Assembly: GCA_964521575.1 (NCBI GenBank)
Contig: CAZFSR010000004.1
Coordinates: 1 to 64,000, forward strand
DNA from: 79-D21 sp964521575
GTDB lineage: Bacteria; Synergistota; Synergistia; Synergistales; 79-D21
DNA: 64,000 nt
Direction: 5' to 3'
In this document: positions 33,065 to 41,443 of the stretch, piece by piece
Position numbering within the stretch: position 1 is the stretch's first letter
Layout of the letters: every line of letters starts with the position of its first letter
The notes under the pieces: generated by a model
What the model saw: the letters and a program-made list of their open reading frames with translations, nothing else
Databases searched by the model: none
What the model was told of the DNA's origin: nothing
Translations under genes and position numbers: made by a program

Positions 33065-33673
33065 TCATGCATCAACGCCCTTCCCGCACCGGGGAACCCA
33101 GGTTCCCCCGCAATCCAGGCGCTCCATTCTCGAAGCCAGCCAAGCCCCTGCCGGGTGGAAACCCAGCCCTAGCCAGGCTGCAACCTGGAGGTGCAGGCAT
33201 TTCACCGAAGGCCGGGAACCGACCCTGATCCCGCCTAAGCCCGCCGTTTCAAGGTTTTCCATCATGGCAGGCTCTTCCCGGGTCATTTTTTCCCTTTCCG
33301 CCACGGAAAGCAGTCCCAGCCGATAACGTACCGCGAGCTCGTTATATTGTTCCCAATCTTTTACCTCTTCCGGCCCGGAAAGGAAAACCTCGAGGGCCCC
33401 GACGGCCCCTTCCGATTCCAGTCTGCCGCAAAGCCGGTCCAGGAAGGGGCAAGTCAACCAGAAGGTCGTGGGGAAAGGTCGTCCGTCCCTCAAGGGTCCG
33501 CAGACGATCACCTGCGGTTTCCCCCATGGGCAACGCTTCGCGATTCCGCGGACGATCCTGATGTCGAAAGCCCTTCCGCGCATCTGTGAGCCGAGCGTTT
33601 CGGCATCCTCTTTCCCCAGAGCCTCAAACGAAAGCGGGGGGGTCTCCCCCCCGCTTCTGATGAAGCCGTCCAT
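33065..33673 (-). CDS. DUF501 protein
   Basis: A DUF501 family protein of about 202 residues; function unknown. The family core is present: RCPWGKPQVIVCGPLRDGRPFPTTFWLTCPFLD (first part RCPWGKPQVIVCGP and PTTFWLTCPFL) and RLESEGAVGALEV, followed by ELAVRYRLGLLS and a C-terminal Cys/His-containing segment (VKCLHLQVAAWLG). DUF501 genes often sit next to divIC/S1-domain or ppx genes in Gram-positive genomes, as here next to an S1 gene. ATG at 33673 follows AAGG; a GTG at 33694 is an alternative that overlaps the upstream gene. Confidence 0.85.
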   Translation of the reverse strand: MDGFIRSGGETPPLSFEALGKEDAETLGSQMRGRAFDIRIVRGIAKRCPWGKPQVIVCGPLRDGRPFPTTFWLTCPFLDRLCGRLESEGAVGALEVFLSGPEEVKDWEQYNELAVRYRLGLLSVAEREKMTREEPAMMENLETAGLGGIRVGSRPSVKCLHLQVAAWLGLGFHPAGAWLASRMERLDCGGTWVPRCGKGVDA

Positions 33674-33680
33674 CCGGTCC

Positions 33681-34124
33681 TTATCGCTTGCCACCGGATC
33701 CGCCCGAAGCGCCTCCGGAACCCGTTCCGCCCCTCTTCTTGCTTCCCCGGGGGTCCTTCAGCTTGTTGTTGAGATCGGCGATCTTCTCCTCGCTGCTCTT
33801 GAGGAAAAGGGACAATTTCTTCTCGAAATCATCCTCTCTTTTCCTGGGAGGCCGGTTCTCCTTCGCTTGCAAGACCTTGATCGACAGGTCGATACGATTC
33901 TTCTCGTCGATCTTGATGACCTGTGCCTGGACTTCCTGCCCAACCGCAAGCACATCTTCCACTTTCTTGACGAAGCTCTGGGAGAGTTCCGAAATGTGGA
34001 TCATGGCCTTCTGACCGGTGGCTAGCCGTACAAAAGCCCCGTAGGCCGCGATGTGTTCGACGGTGCCCTTGACGAGATCGCCTACCTTGACCGGTTCCGC
34101 CGCTGCGCTTCTTTCCTCCGCCAT
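33681..34124 (-). CDS. S1 RNA-binding domain protein (YabR/GSP13-like)
   Basis: A 147-residue protein with one S1 OB-fold (about 12-85: VKVGDLVKGTVEHIAAYGAF and MIHISELSQSFVKKVEDVL) and a charged, Gly/Ser/Lys-rich low-complexity tail. It resembles B. subtilis YabR/GSP13 ribosome- or RNA-associated proteins. AAGGGG precedes the ATG at good spacing. It is the first gene of the run to argH. Confidence 0.88.
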   Translation of the reverse strand: MAEERSAAAEPVKVGDLVKGTVEHIAAYGAFVRLATGQKAMIHISELSQSFVKKVEDVLAVGQEVQAQVIKIDEKNRIDLSIKVLQAKENRPPRKREDDFEKKLSLFLKSSEEKIADLNNKLKDPRGSKKRGGTGSGGASGGSGGKR

Positions 34125-34181
34125 GTTTCCCCTTTAGCCTCCGCTCATTTAGGTTTTTGCCCGATCGCCGGAAATAGAGTG

Positions 34182-34187
34182 ATTATA
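34182..34187 (-). promoter_or_regulatory. Probable -10 element for the S1-DUF501-argH run
   Basis: A perfect TATAAT on the minus strand lies 57 bases upstream of the S1-domain gene, in the 113-base gap after codY. The matching -35 region at 16-17 bases is poor (about 3 of 6). Nothing else was identified in this gap. Confidence 0.5.
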
Positions 34188-34237
34188 AAGAATCAACCCG
34201 CAGTTCGCCACCCCGGGTAACAGGAGATAGCGCCTCT

Positions 34238-35080
34238 CTATTCGAAAACGCGAAGGTCTTCAATGAATAGGGGGCTTAAGACCTTGATGTGCGTTCCCTT
34301 CATGCCCAGGCTTCGGCTTTCGATAATTCCCGCGCTTTCCAGTTTACGAAGCGCGTTGACGATGACGCTCCTCGTCACGCCGACCCGGTCCGCTACCCTG
34401 CTTGCGACAACGACTCCCTCCGAGTTGCCCAGTTCCCGGATGATGTGCTTGACGGACTTGACCTCGGAGTAAGAAAGGGCCCGCATTGCCATCTGGACAA
34501 TCAGGCGTTCCCTGGACCGGTCTTCGATCGACTTGGCCCTTTCGTGCAGGATTTCAAGACCGACCACCGTCGCGAGGTATTCCGCCAGAACGAGATCCCT
34601 GGTATCGAACTCGATTCCGAAGCGGGCAAGGATCATGGTCCCGAGACGATCTCCCGCACCATTGATCGGCACGTAGAGCACATGCTTGTCCGAATAGGTG
34701 CAGGGAACGTCGGCATAGGCGCAGACACCGTGGTCCGTGTGGTTCAGGACCGATTCGTGGACCTGGTTCAGCTTTTCGACATACCGGTCCGGCATTCTTC
34801 CCTTGGCCAGCTGGTCGGACATGATCGGGCAATCGTACTCGCTGATCCAGCCGTAACCCAGGATTCGCCCTTCCCTGTTGATGATGTAGACGTTGGCCGC
34901 CGAAAGGTCACAGAGCAGGGAAGCGAGTTTCTGGTAATCGGGCTGGTTGTTCCCCTTGCGGTTTTCCAGGGCCCGGCTGACGATGCGGGTCTTCTCCAGC
35001 AGGTCGTTCATTGCCGACGGGTTCAGGATTTTCGGCCTGCTTTCAAGCAATTCCTTCGGTGTCCTCATTTTCATATTCAT
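34238..35080 (-). CDS. codY: GTP- and branched-chain-amino-acid-sensing repressor CodY
   Basis: CodY (280 residues from ATG 35080) is a dimeric nutrient-responsive DNA-binding regulator. The N-terminal GAF domain covers about 25-165 (LLEKTRIVSRALEN, GAGDRLGTMILARFG) and the C-terminal winged HTH is strikingly conserved: VASRVADRVGVTRSVIVNAL and KLESAGIIESRSLGMKGTHI. The chosen start has GGAGGGG five bases upstream; an ATG at 35122 overlapping the hslU stop is also possible. About 20 residues precede the normal CodY N terminus. Presence beside hslUV copies the clp/cod locus of Bacillus, here in a cell with lipid A genes. Confidence 0.96.
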   Translation of the reverse strand: MNMKMRTPKELLESRPKILNPSAMNDLLEKTRIVSRALENRKGNNQPDYQKLASLLCDLSAANVYIINREGRILGYGWISEYDCPIMSDQLAKGRMPDRYVEKLNQVHESVLNHTDHGVCAYADVPCTYSDKHVLYVPINGAGDRLGTMILARFGIEFDTRDLVLAEYLATVVGLEILHERAKSIEDRSRERLIVQMAMRALSYSEVKSVKHIIRELGNSEGVVVASRVADRVGVTRSVIVNALRKLESAGIIESRSLGMKGTHIKVLSPLFIEDLRVFE

Positions 35081-35118
35081 ATTGACCCCTCCATGCTCCG
35101 AATCGTTGACCGGTTCAC

Positions 35119-36525
35119 TCATATCAGGTATTTCCTTATGTCCGTATCTGCGGCCAGAGGTTCAAGCCTGCTCCTGACGAATGGAACGTCCACGTTGACC
35201 CGTATGCCCTGCATATCCGGCGCTGAGAAACTGACTTCCTCCAGCAGGATTTCCATGATGGTGTGGAGTCTCCGTGCACCGATGTCTTCCATTTCCTGGT
35301 TCATGCGGGCAGCCACCTCTGCGATCTCCCGGATCGCATCTTCCTCGAAGGTCACTTCTACGCCTTCCGTTTCCATCAAGGCCTGGTATTGCCTGACCAG
35401 GCTGTGTTCGGGCTCGACCAGGATCCTGGCCAGGTCCTCCGCCGAAAGGGGCTGCAGCTCGACCCTGAGTGGAAACCTTCCCTGGAGCTCGGGGACAAGA
35501 TCCGAGGGTTTGACCTTATGAAAGGCACCTGCTGCAATGAACAGGACGTGGTCGGTCCTTAAAGGGCCGTATTTGGTCTGCACGGTACTTCCTTCGACGA
35601 TCGGAAGCAGGTCCCGCTGCACGCCTTCGCGGCTGACGTCCGGGCCTTGTCCCCCTCCGCCCGAAGCGGCAATCTTGTCAAGCTCGTCAAGAAAGACGAT
35701 GCCCTCCTCTTCGGCTTTTTCCAGCGCTTCCCTGGCAACGGCCTCCATGTCGACCAAGGCTTCGGCTTCTTCGGCTTGAAGGACTTTCAGCGCCTCCGAG
35801 ACCGTCATCTTCCGCCGCCGCATTTTCCTGGGCATCAGGCCCCCGAGGACTTCGCCAAGGTTGATCGCCATTCCTTCCATGCCGCCTCCCATCAGGGGGA
35901 AGCCCAGCTGCTGGGGTTCGGAAACCTCGATCTCGACTTCCCGCTCATCGAGCTTTCCCGCCAGAAGCATCTCACGGAGGCGTTCTCGAGTCCCTGACGA
36001 AGGTTCCTGGGAAACGGGGGGTTCTTCCTTTTCCGCTCCGCCTCCCATCAGAGTTTTCATGAAATCCTGCATCGCGGGTTCTTTCCTGGGTCGCGGAAGA
36101 AGCGCGTCCAGCAGCCGTTCCTCTGCCCTCACGCGGGCTTGTGGCTGAACTTCCTCCACTCGCCTGTTCTTTACCATCTGGATCGCCGCTTCCGCAAGGT
36201 CCCGTATCATGGACTCGACGTCCCTTCCCACATAGCCGACCTCCGTAAACTTCGTGGCCTCCACTTTGATGAAGGGAGAGTCCACAAAAGAAGCCAGCCT
36301 CCGGGCGATTTCCGTCTTGCCCACCCCCGTCGGCCCGACCATGAGGATGTTCTTGGGCGCGATTTCCTCCGAAAGATCTGCTGCGAGCCACCTCCGCCTG
36401 ATCCTGTTCCTAAGGGCAATGGCGACCGCCCTCTTGGCCTTGTCCTGCCCGACGATATACCGGTTCAGCGTGTGGACGATCTTCGCGGGGGTCAGCGTCT
36501 CGGCCAGTTTACCGGGTTGCGTCAT
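35119..36525 (-). CDS. hslU: HslU (ClpY) ATPase subunit of the HslUV protease
   Basis: HslU (466 residues), the AAA+ unfoldase that feeds HslV. LTPAKIVHTLNRYIVGQDKAK is the HslU N terminus (shown in part: LTPAKIVHTLNRYIVGQ), GPTGVGKTEIARRLA is Walker A, VGYVGRDVESMIRDL the pore loop region, GIVFLDELDKIA Walker B, GARRLHTIMEILLEE sensor 2, and it ends RKYLI, the C-terminal tail that docks HslV. A variable intermediate domain spans about 115-240. ATG 36525 shares a base with the hslV stop. Confidence 0.97.
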   Translation of the reverse strand: MTQPGKLAETLTPAKIVHTLNRYIVGQDKAKRAVAIALRNRIRRRWLAADLSEEIAPKNILMVGPTGVGKTEIARRLASFVDSPFIKVEATKFTEVGYVGRDVESMIRDLAEAAIQMVKNRRVEEVQPQARVRAEERLLDALLPRPRKEPAMQDFMKTLMGGGAEKEEPPVSQEPSSGTRERLREMLLAGKLDEREVEIEVSEPQQLGFPLMGGGMEGMAINLGEVLGGLMPRKMRRRKMTVSEALKVLQAEEAEALVDMEAVAREALEKAEEEGIVFLDELDKIAASGGGGQGPDVSREGVQRDLLPIVEGSTVQTKYGPLRTDHVLFIAAGAFHKVKPSDLVPELQGRFPLRVELQPLSAEDLARILVEPEHSLVRQYQALMETEGVEVTFEEDAIREIAEVAARMNQEMEDIGARRLHTIMEILLEEVSFSAPDMQGIRVNVDVPFVRSRLEPLAADTDIRKYLI

Positions 36526-37055
36526 TAACCGATCATCTCCAGCGTAATCGACTTGTTCGTGTAGATGCATATTTCCGCAGCCGTCTCCAGGGAAATCCGG
36601 GCGATCTTCTCTGCATCCCAGTCGGTCGCCAGAAGCAGGGCACGGGCAGCAGCAAGGGCGTAGCCCGAACCGGAACCGATGGACGAAGCTTCTCCTTCGG
36701 GTTCAAGCACATCCCCCGCCCCGGAAAGGAGAAGCGTCTGCTCCGAGTCGGCGACGAGCAGCATCGCCTCGAGCTGGCGAAGGGCCTTGTCCAGCCGCCA
36801 GTCTCGCACCAGTGAATAAGCCGCTCTCAGGAGGTTCCCGTTTTGCTCGTTCAATTTGGTCTCGAAACGCTCCAGCAGTGTCATCGCGTCCGCCGTGCTG
36901 CCCGCGAATCCCGCGAGCACGCGGCCGTTCTTCAAGGAACGCACCTTCCTGGCCGTTGCCTTGATGACCTTGTCGCCCAAGGTCACCTGTCCGTCTCCCG
37001 CCATGGCCACTTGTTTCCCGCGCCTCACGCAAAGCACGGTTGTCCCCTCAAACAT
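36525..37055 (-). CDS. hslV: HslV (ClpQ) peptidase subunit of the HslUV protease
   Basis: HslV (176 residues), an N-terminal-nucleophile protease. The start MFEGTTVLCVRRGKQ places a Thr-Thr pair at residues 5-6, as in Thermotoga-type HslV, so short N-terminal processing would expose the catalytic Thr. MAGDGQVTLGDKVIK, VLAGFAGSTADAMTL, IGSGSGYALAAARALL and CIYTNKSI are family motifs. The ATG lies 8 bases inside the xerC end. Confidence 0.96.
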   Translation of the reverse strand: MFEGTTVLCVRRGKQVAMAGDGQVTLGDKVIKATARKVRSLKNGRVLAGFAGSTADAMTLLERFETKLNEQNGNLLRAAYSLVRDWRLDKALRQLEAMLLVADSEQTLLLSGAGDVLEPEGEASSIGSGSGYALAAARALLLATDWDAEKIARISLETAAEICIYTNKSITLEMIG

Positions 37056-37944
37056 CCTCTTCACCTTCCCCTGCCCTGGGATGGGTTTCACTGACCATCC
37101 TCCGCAAGTGGTCAGCCGAGATTTTCAGGTATCGCTGCGTCGTGAGAAGGCTTTCGTGCCCCAGAAGTTCCTGGAGCACCCTCAGGTTGGCTCCGCCTTC
37201 GAGAAGGTGTGTCGCGAAGCTGTGCCGCAAAACATGCGGCGTGACTCCCGAGAGACCGCAGCGCTTCGCGGCGCGATCCACGATCCGGGTCACGGTCCGG
37301 ACGGTCATCCGTCCGCCGCCGGACCCCGGAAAAAGGGGCCCCTTCCGGCTCGGACACTCCAGGGCCCACGCATCGAAAGCGGCCAGGGCATAGCGGCCCA
37401 CCGGCACGATCCGCTCCTTGTCTCCCTTTCCGGTCACCCGAACCCAACGCTCCTTCAGGTCTAGGTCCTCCCAATCGAGAGACACCAGTTCGGCCACTCG
37501 GAGGCCGCTGCCGTACAGAAGCTCCAATGCGGCCCTATCCCTCACGATTGCCTTTCCCTGCGGGCCGTTTTCGAGTAAGTTCCGGATATCCTCCAGGGCA
37601 AGAGCTCGCGGGAGGCGGAGGGGAAGTTTCGGAGCCTGGACCCGGCAAGCCGGATCCTCGTCAACCACCCGTTCCTGCTTCAGGAAAGCCATCCAGCTTT
37701 TCACCGCGGAGAGCTTACGGGCAGCGGAAGTCTTGGCATATCCGTAAGCGAGCATTTCCCTCAGGTAGGCCCTGATGTGCCCAGGCTTGATTTTTTCAGG
37801 CGAATCCAGTCCCTGGGCAAGCGCGTACTCGACAAACTGGGCCAGGTCAACGGCATAATTCGTCACCGTGTGCCCGGAGAGACGGCGTCCATGGTTCAAT
37901 TCTTGAAGATAGGCGTCCACGAGAGAGGACAACTTTTCGGTCAT
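37048..37944 (-). CDS. xerC: Tyrosine recombinase XerC/CodV
   Basis: A 298-residue tyrosine recombinase that probably resolves chromosome dimers at dif. An N-terminal SAM-like domain (about 5-95) precedes the catalytic domain. Catalytic residues are the Arg of LLYGSGLRVAEL, the HxxR of TPHVLRHSFATHLLEGG, the His of LGHESLLTTQRYLKI and the Tyr in the same motif. Its fixed place between trmFO and hslV as in Bacillus codV, and the absence of a partner excisionase, argue against a phage integrase. No ribosome-binding site is visible upstream. Confidence 0.93.
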   Translation of the reverse strand: MTEKLSSLVDAYLQELNHGRRLSGHTVTNYAVDLAQFVEYALAQGLDSPEKIKPGHIRAYLREMLAYGYAKTSAARKLSAVKSWMAFLKQERVVDEDPACRVQAPKLPLRLPRALALEDIRNLLENGPQGKAIVRDRAALELLYGSGLRVAELVSLDWEDLDLKERWVRVTGKGDKERIVPVGRYALAAFDAWALECPSRKGPLFPGSGGGRMTVRTVTRIVDRAAKRCGLSGVTPHVLRHSFATHLLEGGANLRVLQELLGHESLLTTQRYLKISADHLRRMVSETHPRAGEGEEDV

Positions 37945-37951
37945 GAACCGT

Positions 37952-37960
37952 ATATTACCA
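37952..37960 (-). promoter_or_regulatory. Possible extended -10 promoter giving a leaderless xerC transcript
   Basis: TGG followed by TAATAT (minus strand) ends only 7 bases before the xerC ATG at 37944, so transcription would start at or next to the initiation codon. No Shine-Dalgarno sequence precedes xerC, which is consistent with a leaderless mRNA. The -35 region is poor. Confidence 0.4.
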
Positions 37961-38022
37961 CTTTTGCCTTGATTGTGGATAATATTCAGGACAACTCTCT
38001 CGACTTGGAGGGAACCTCGAGG

Positions 38023-39330
38023 CTAAGCGGCAAGGCTCCCCAGGAAGGCATCGAAGGCCTTCGCCGCCCTTGACGCGACAGCCTGGCAGCGGTCCGTCCT
38101 CGAGCGAATCCGGCATTCCAGGGGAGGAAAGATCCCAAGGTTGACGTTCATGGGCTGGAATGTTTCGGGCAAGGCATCGGATAGATAGTGCAACAATGAC
38201 CCGATTGCGGATTCCCGCGGCCAAGCGGGGAACGGCCTTGCCTGGAGAAAGCTTTCCAGGGCCCTCGCCGCCACAATCCCCATGGCCGTACTTTCCATGT
38301 ATCCCTCCACGCCCACGATCTGCCCAGCGAGAAACAGGTCCTGTCTTCCTGCAGGGCGCAGGGCCTTGTCCAGGACCCTGGGGGCGTTGACATAGAGGTT
38401 CCTGTGCATGACGCCCAGACGGACGAAGTCCGCTTGCCGAAGCGCCGGGATAAGGCGGAAAACCCTCTCCTGCTCACCCCACTTGAGGTTGGTCTGGAAA
38501 CCGACCATGTTGAAGAGGGTCCCTTCACGGTTGTCCTGCCGCAGCTGAACGACGGCAAACGGCTCGCGGCCGGTCCGCGGATCGGGCAACCCGACGGGGC
38601 GGAGAGGACCGAAGCGCAATGTGTCCCGCCCTCTCGTCGCCAGGATCTCGACCGGAAGGCATCCTTCGAAATAGGGCTGCTTCCGTTCGAATTCGTGTTT
38701 CAAGGCTCTTTCAGCCGAAACCAGTCCTTCGACCAGGGCATAGTATTCAGCCTCGTTTAGGGGGCAGTTGATGTAGTCCTCCCCCTGGCCGTACCGGCTG
38801 CCCCTGTAAGCTTCCGCCATGTCGACGCTTTCCAGGGTCAGGACCGGGGCGACCGCGTCGAAAAAGTGAAGAAATTCCTGTCCCGTCAGGACCCGCAGGG
38901 CTTCGGCCATAGGCCCGGAAGTCAAGGGTCCCGTCGCGATGATGCAGGGACCCGGCGGGATTTCCGAACATTCCTCGCGAAGGGTCTCCACCAGTGGGTG
39001 CTTCTCCAGGGCCGCCGTGATTTCGATGGAGAACTGCTCACGGTCGACAGCGAGAGCCCTCCCGGCAGGCACCGAGCAATGATCCGCCGCACGCATCACC
39101 AGGCTGCCCAGTTTTCGAAGCTCCGCTTTCAGGATTCCGGCAGGACTGGACAGGACATCCGCCCCCAGCGAGTTGCTGCAGACAAGCTCCCCGAATGCCC
39201 CGCCGGTGTGAGCGGGAGTCATCTTGAAAGGACGCATTTCGACAAGGCGGACGGGCACCCCCCGGCTTGCCAGCTGCCATGCGGCCTCGCTTCCCGCCAA
39301 CCCGGCCCCGATGATGCATACCCGTTTCAT
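38023..39330 (-). CDS. trmFO: Methylenetetrahydrofolate-tRNA-(uracil-5-)-methyltransferase TrmFO
   Basis: TrmFO (435 residues) methylates U54 of tRNA using methylenetetrahydrofolate and FADH2. The FAD-binding VCIIGAGLAGSEAAWQLA starts at residue 4, followed by AFGELVCSNSLGADVLSSPAG, YINCPLNEAEYYALVE, VGFQTNLKWGEQERVFRLIP, and FLAGQIVGVEGYMESTAMG (motifs in part). The ATG overlaps the topA stop (ATGA). TrmFO rather than TrmA is typical of Firmicutes and several other phyla. Confidence 0.97.
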   Translation of the reverse strand: MKRVCIIGAGLAGSEAAWQLASRGVPVRLVEMRPFKMTPAHTGGAFGELVCSNSLGADVLSSPAGILKAELRKLGSLVMRAADHCSVPAGRALAVDREQFSIEITAALEKHPLVETLREECSEIPPGPCIIATGPLTSGPMAEALRVLTGQEFLHFFDAVAPVLTLESVDMAEAYRGSRYGQGEDYINCPLNEAEYYALVEGLVSAERALKHEFERKQPYFEGCLPVEILATRGRDTLRFGPLRPVGLPDPRTGREPFAVVQLRQDNREGTLFNMVGFQTNLKWGEQERVFRLIPALRQADFVRLGVMHRNLYVNAPRVLDKALRPAGRQDLFLAGQIVGVEGYMESTAMGIVAARALESFLQARPFPAWPRESAIGSLLHYLSDALPETFQPMNVNLGIFPPLECRIRSRTDRCQAVASRAAKAFDAFLGSLAA

Positions 39331-41432
39331 TCGCGGCTCCCCGCCTTCTTCTTCCCCGTCGAACCCTTGGGCCGACAGGCGGGGCAGAACGGCTCTCCCT
39401 TGCCGCGGACCACCATTGGAGTCCCGCAGGTTTCGCAGCGCTGGCCGGTGGGAGCGTCCCAGGAAACGAAATCGCATTCAGGGTACCGCTCGCACCCGAA
39501 AAAGGTGCGCCCCCCTTTCTTGCTTCTCCGCCTTACGATCTGGCCAAGTCCGCATTTCGGGCAGGCGATGCCGATGGTCTTCAGGATCGGACGGCTGTAC
39601 CGGCACTTCGGGAAAGCGGAGCATGCGATGAATTCCCCAAAACGCCCCTTCCTTTTTACAAGGGGAGCTCCGCAATCGGGACAGTCCTGCCCGATCGGTT
39701 CCGGCTCCTCTTTCGGCAAGTTCAAGGCTTCCACCGTCTGTTCGACTTCTTCGAGCCTCGGCCTGAAGGATGCCCAGAACTCCCTGGGAACCAGCACCCA
39801 TGGGCGGCTGCCGCTTTCGACCTGGTCAAGCTCCGCCTCCATTCGCGCGGTGAAATCCACCTGGACGATGTCGGAAAAGTGGCTGACGAGGAAATCGTTC
39901 ACCACGAGCCCGAGATCGCTCGGCTGGAGCCTGCGGTCCTCGTTCAGGGCAGCGTAGCCGCGGTCCTCCAGCGTTTGGACGATTGAGGCGTAGGTGGACG
40001 GCCGGCCAATCCCGTTTTCCTCTAGCGCCTTTACCAGCCCGGATTCGCTGTAGCGGGTCGGAGGCTGTGTGAAGCGCTGTTCCTTCACGATTTTGCCGAT
40101 TTCGAGAATTTCCCCGGGAGCCGCTTCGGGCACCGGGGCCTCTTTCATCTCGAGCGGCCAGATCCTGCCCCATCCCTCAAAGAGAACGGTCACGCCGGAT
40201 TGCTTCAACAGGAAGGAGCCGCACCGCGCTTCCACCGAACTCCGGGCCACAGCCGCCGGAGACATCTGGCAGGAAACGAAACGCCTCCAGATCAAGTCGT
40301 AAAGCCGCGCCTGCTCAGGCTTTAGGATGGCCTTGAGGCTTTCCGGGTCGAGTGCGACGTCCGTTGGGCGAATCGCCTCATGGGCATCCTGGCTCCGGCC
40401 TTTCGCCTCATAGGCGTTCGGGGCATCGGGGAGGAAGGCTTTCCCGTAAGCGTTCCCGATGAAGCCGCGGACCGAATCCACCGCTTCGTCGGACAGCCGG
40501 AGGCTGTCCGTTCGCATGTACGTGATCAGCCCGACAGGGCCTTTCCCCGGAATTTCGATCCCTTCGTAGAGATCCTGGGCAATCCTCATGGTCCTTTGAG
40601 GTGAGAAGCCTAGACGCCGCGATGCCTCCTGCTGCAGGGTGCTTGTCTTGAAAGGGGCAAGGGGCGGGCGGCGGCTTTCCTTGACCTTGAAGTCGGCCAC
40701 GACAATCGGGTTCAGGCGGAGTTCCCTCTCCACCTCTTCCGCCTCGGTCATGGAGGCAACGGTCAGGTTTTTCCCGTCCTTCTTCTCGAGCCTGAGCAGG
40801 TATTCCCTCCCGCCCTGCGCCGAAGCGGCGACGTCGAGCAGCCAGTATTCCTGGCTGACGAACTCGCTAATTTCCCGTTCCCGCTCGGCGATCAGCCGAA
40901 GGGCAACGGATTGGACCCTTCCAGCAGTCAGCCGTGAGCGCACCTTTCTCCACAAAAGCGGGCTCAGCTTATAGCCGACGAGCCTGTCCAGTATCCTGCG
41001 GGCCTGCTGGGCATCCACCCGATCCTGGTCGATCTTTTCCGGCTTTTTTACGGACTCCCTGACGGCCTTCGCGGTGATCTCGAACATCCGGATCCTGCAA
41101 GGGGTCGTCGGATCAATGGAAAGGATGTGGGACAGGTGCCAGGCGATGGCTTCTCCCTCGCGGTCAGGGTCGCTCGCGAGCAAGACCTTCCCCGCCCCTT
41201 CGGCCTTCTTCTTAAGCTCCTTGATGACCGCGGCCTTCCCCCTTACAGGGATGTAATCGGGCTTGAAGTCATTGTCGATATCCACTCCTATGCGGCTCTT
41301 GGGCAGGTCCCTGATGTGCCCCATGCTTGCCTTGATCTCGTAGTTCGCCCCAAGGATCTTTTTCAGGGTCTTGGCCTTCGCCGGCGATTCCACGATGACG
41401 AGGGTCTTGCCTTTTCTGCTCTTTTCCGCCAT
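39327..41432 (-). CDS. topA: DNA topoisomerase I
   Basis: Type IA topoisomerase of 701 residues. The TOPRIM domain begins LVIVESPAKAKTLKKILG with DPDREGEAIAWHL; the active-site Tyr is in GLITYMRTDS. Three C-terminal Cys4 zinc ribbons are visible (CPDCGAPLV...CSAFPKC, CPKCGLGQI...CERYPEC and CETCGTPMV...CPAC). ATG at 41432 is 8 bases after GAGGGG; an upstream in-frame region overlaps dprA. Confidence 0.97.
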   Translation of the reverse strand: MAEKSRKGKTLVIVESPAKAKTLKKILGANYEIKASMGHIRDLPKSRIGVDIDNDFKPDYIPVRGKAAVIKELKKKAEGAGKVLLASDPDREGEAIAWHLSHILSIDPTTPCRIRMFEITAKAVRESVKKPEKIDQDRVDAQQARRILDRLVGYKLSPLLWRKVRSRLTAGRVQSVALRLIAEREREISEFVSQEYWLLDVAASAQGGREYLLRLEKKDGKNLTVASMTEAEEVERELRLNPIVVADFKVKESRRPPLAPFKTSTLQQEASRRLGFSPQRTMRIAQDLYEGIEIPGKGPVGLITYMRTDSLRLSDEAVDSVRGFIGNAYGKAFLPDAPNAYEAKGRSQDAHEAIRPTDVALDPESLKAILKPEQARLYDLIWRRFVSCQMSPAAVARSSVEARCGSFLLKQSGVTVLFEGWGRIWPLEMKEAPVPEAAPGEILEIGKIVKEQRFTQPPTRYSESGLVKALEENGIGRPSTYASIVQTLEDRGYAALNEDRRLQPSDLGLVVNDFLVSHFSDIVQVDFTARMEAELDQVESGSRPWVLVPREFWASFRPRLEEVEQTVEALNLPKEEPEPIGQDCPDCGAPLVKRKGRFGEFIACSAFPKCRYSRPILKTIGIACPKCGLGQIVRRRSKKGGRTFFGCERYPECDFVSWDAPTGQRCETCGTPMVVRGKGEPFCPACRPKGSTGKKKAGSRE

Positions 41433-41443
41433 ATTCTCGCCCC

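Noticed and set aside
37048..37944. Tyrosine recombinase as a sign of an integrated element
   Set aside because: It sits in the conserved trmFO-xerC-hslV position; no attachment repeats, excisionase or phage genes are near, even though tRNA genes lie 6 kb away.
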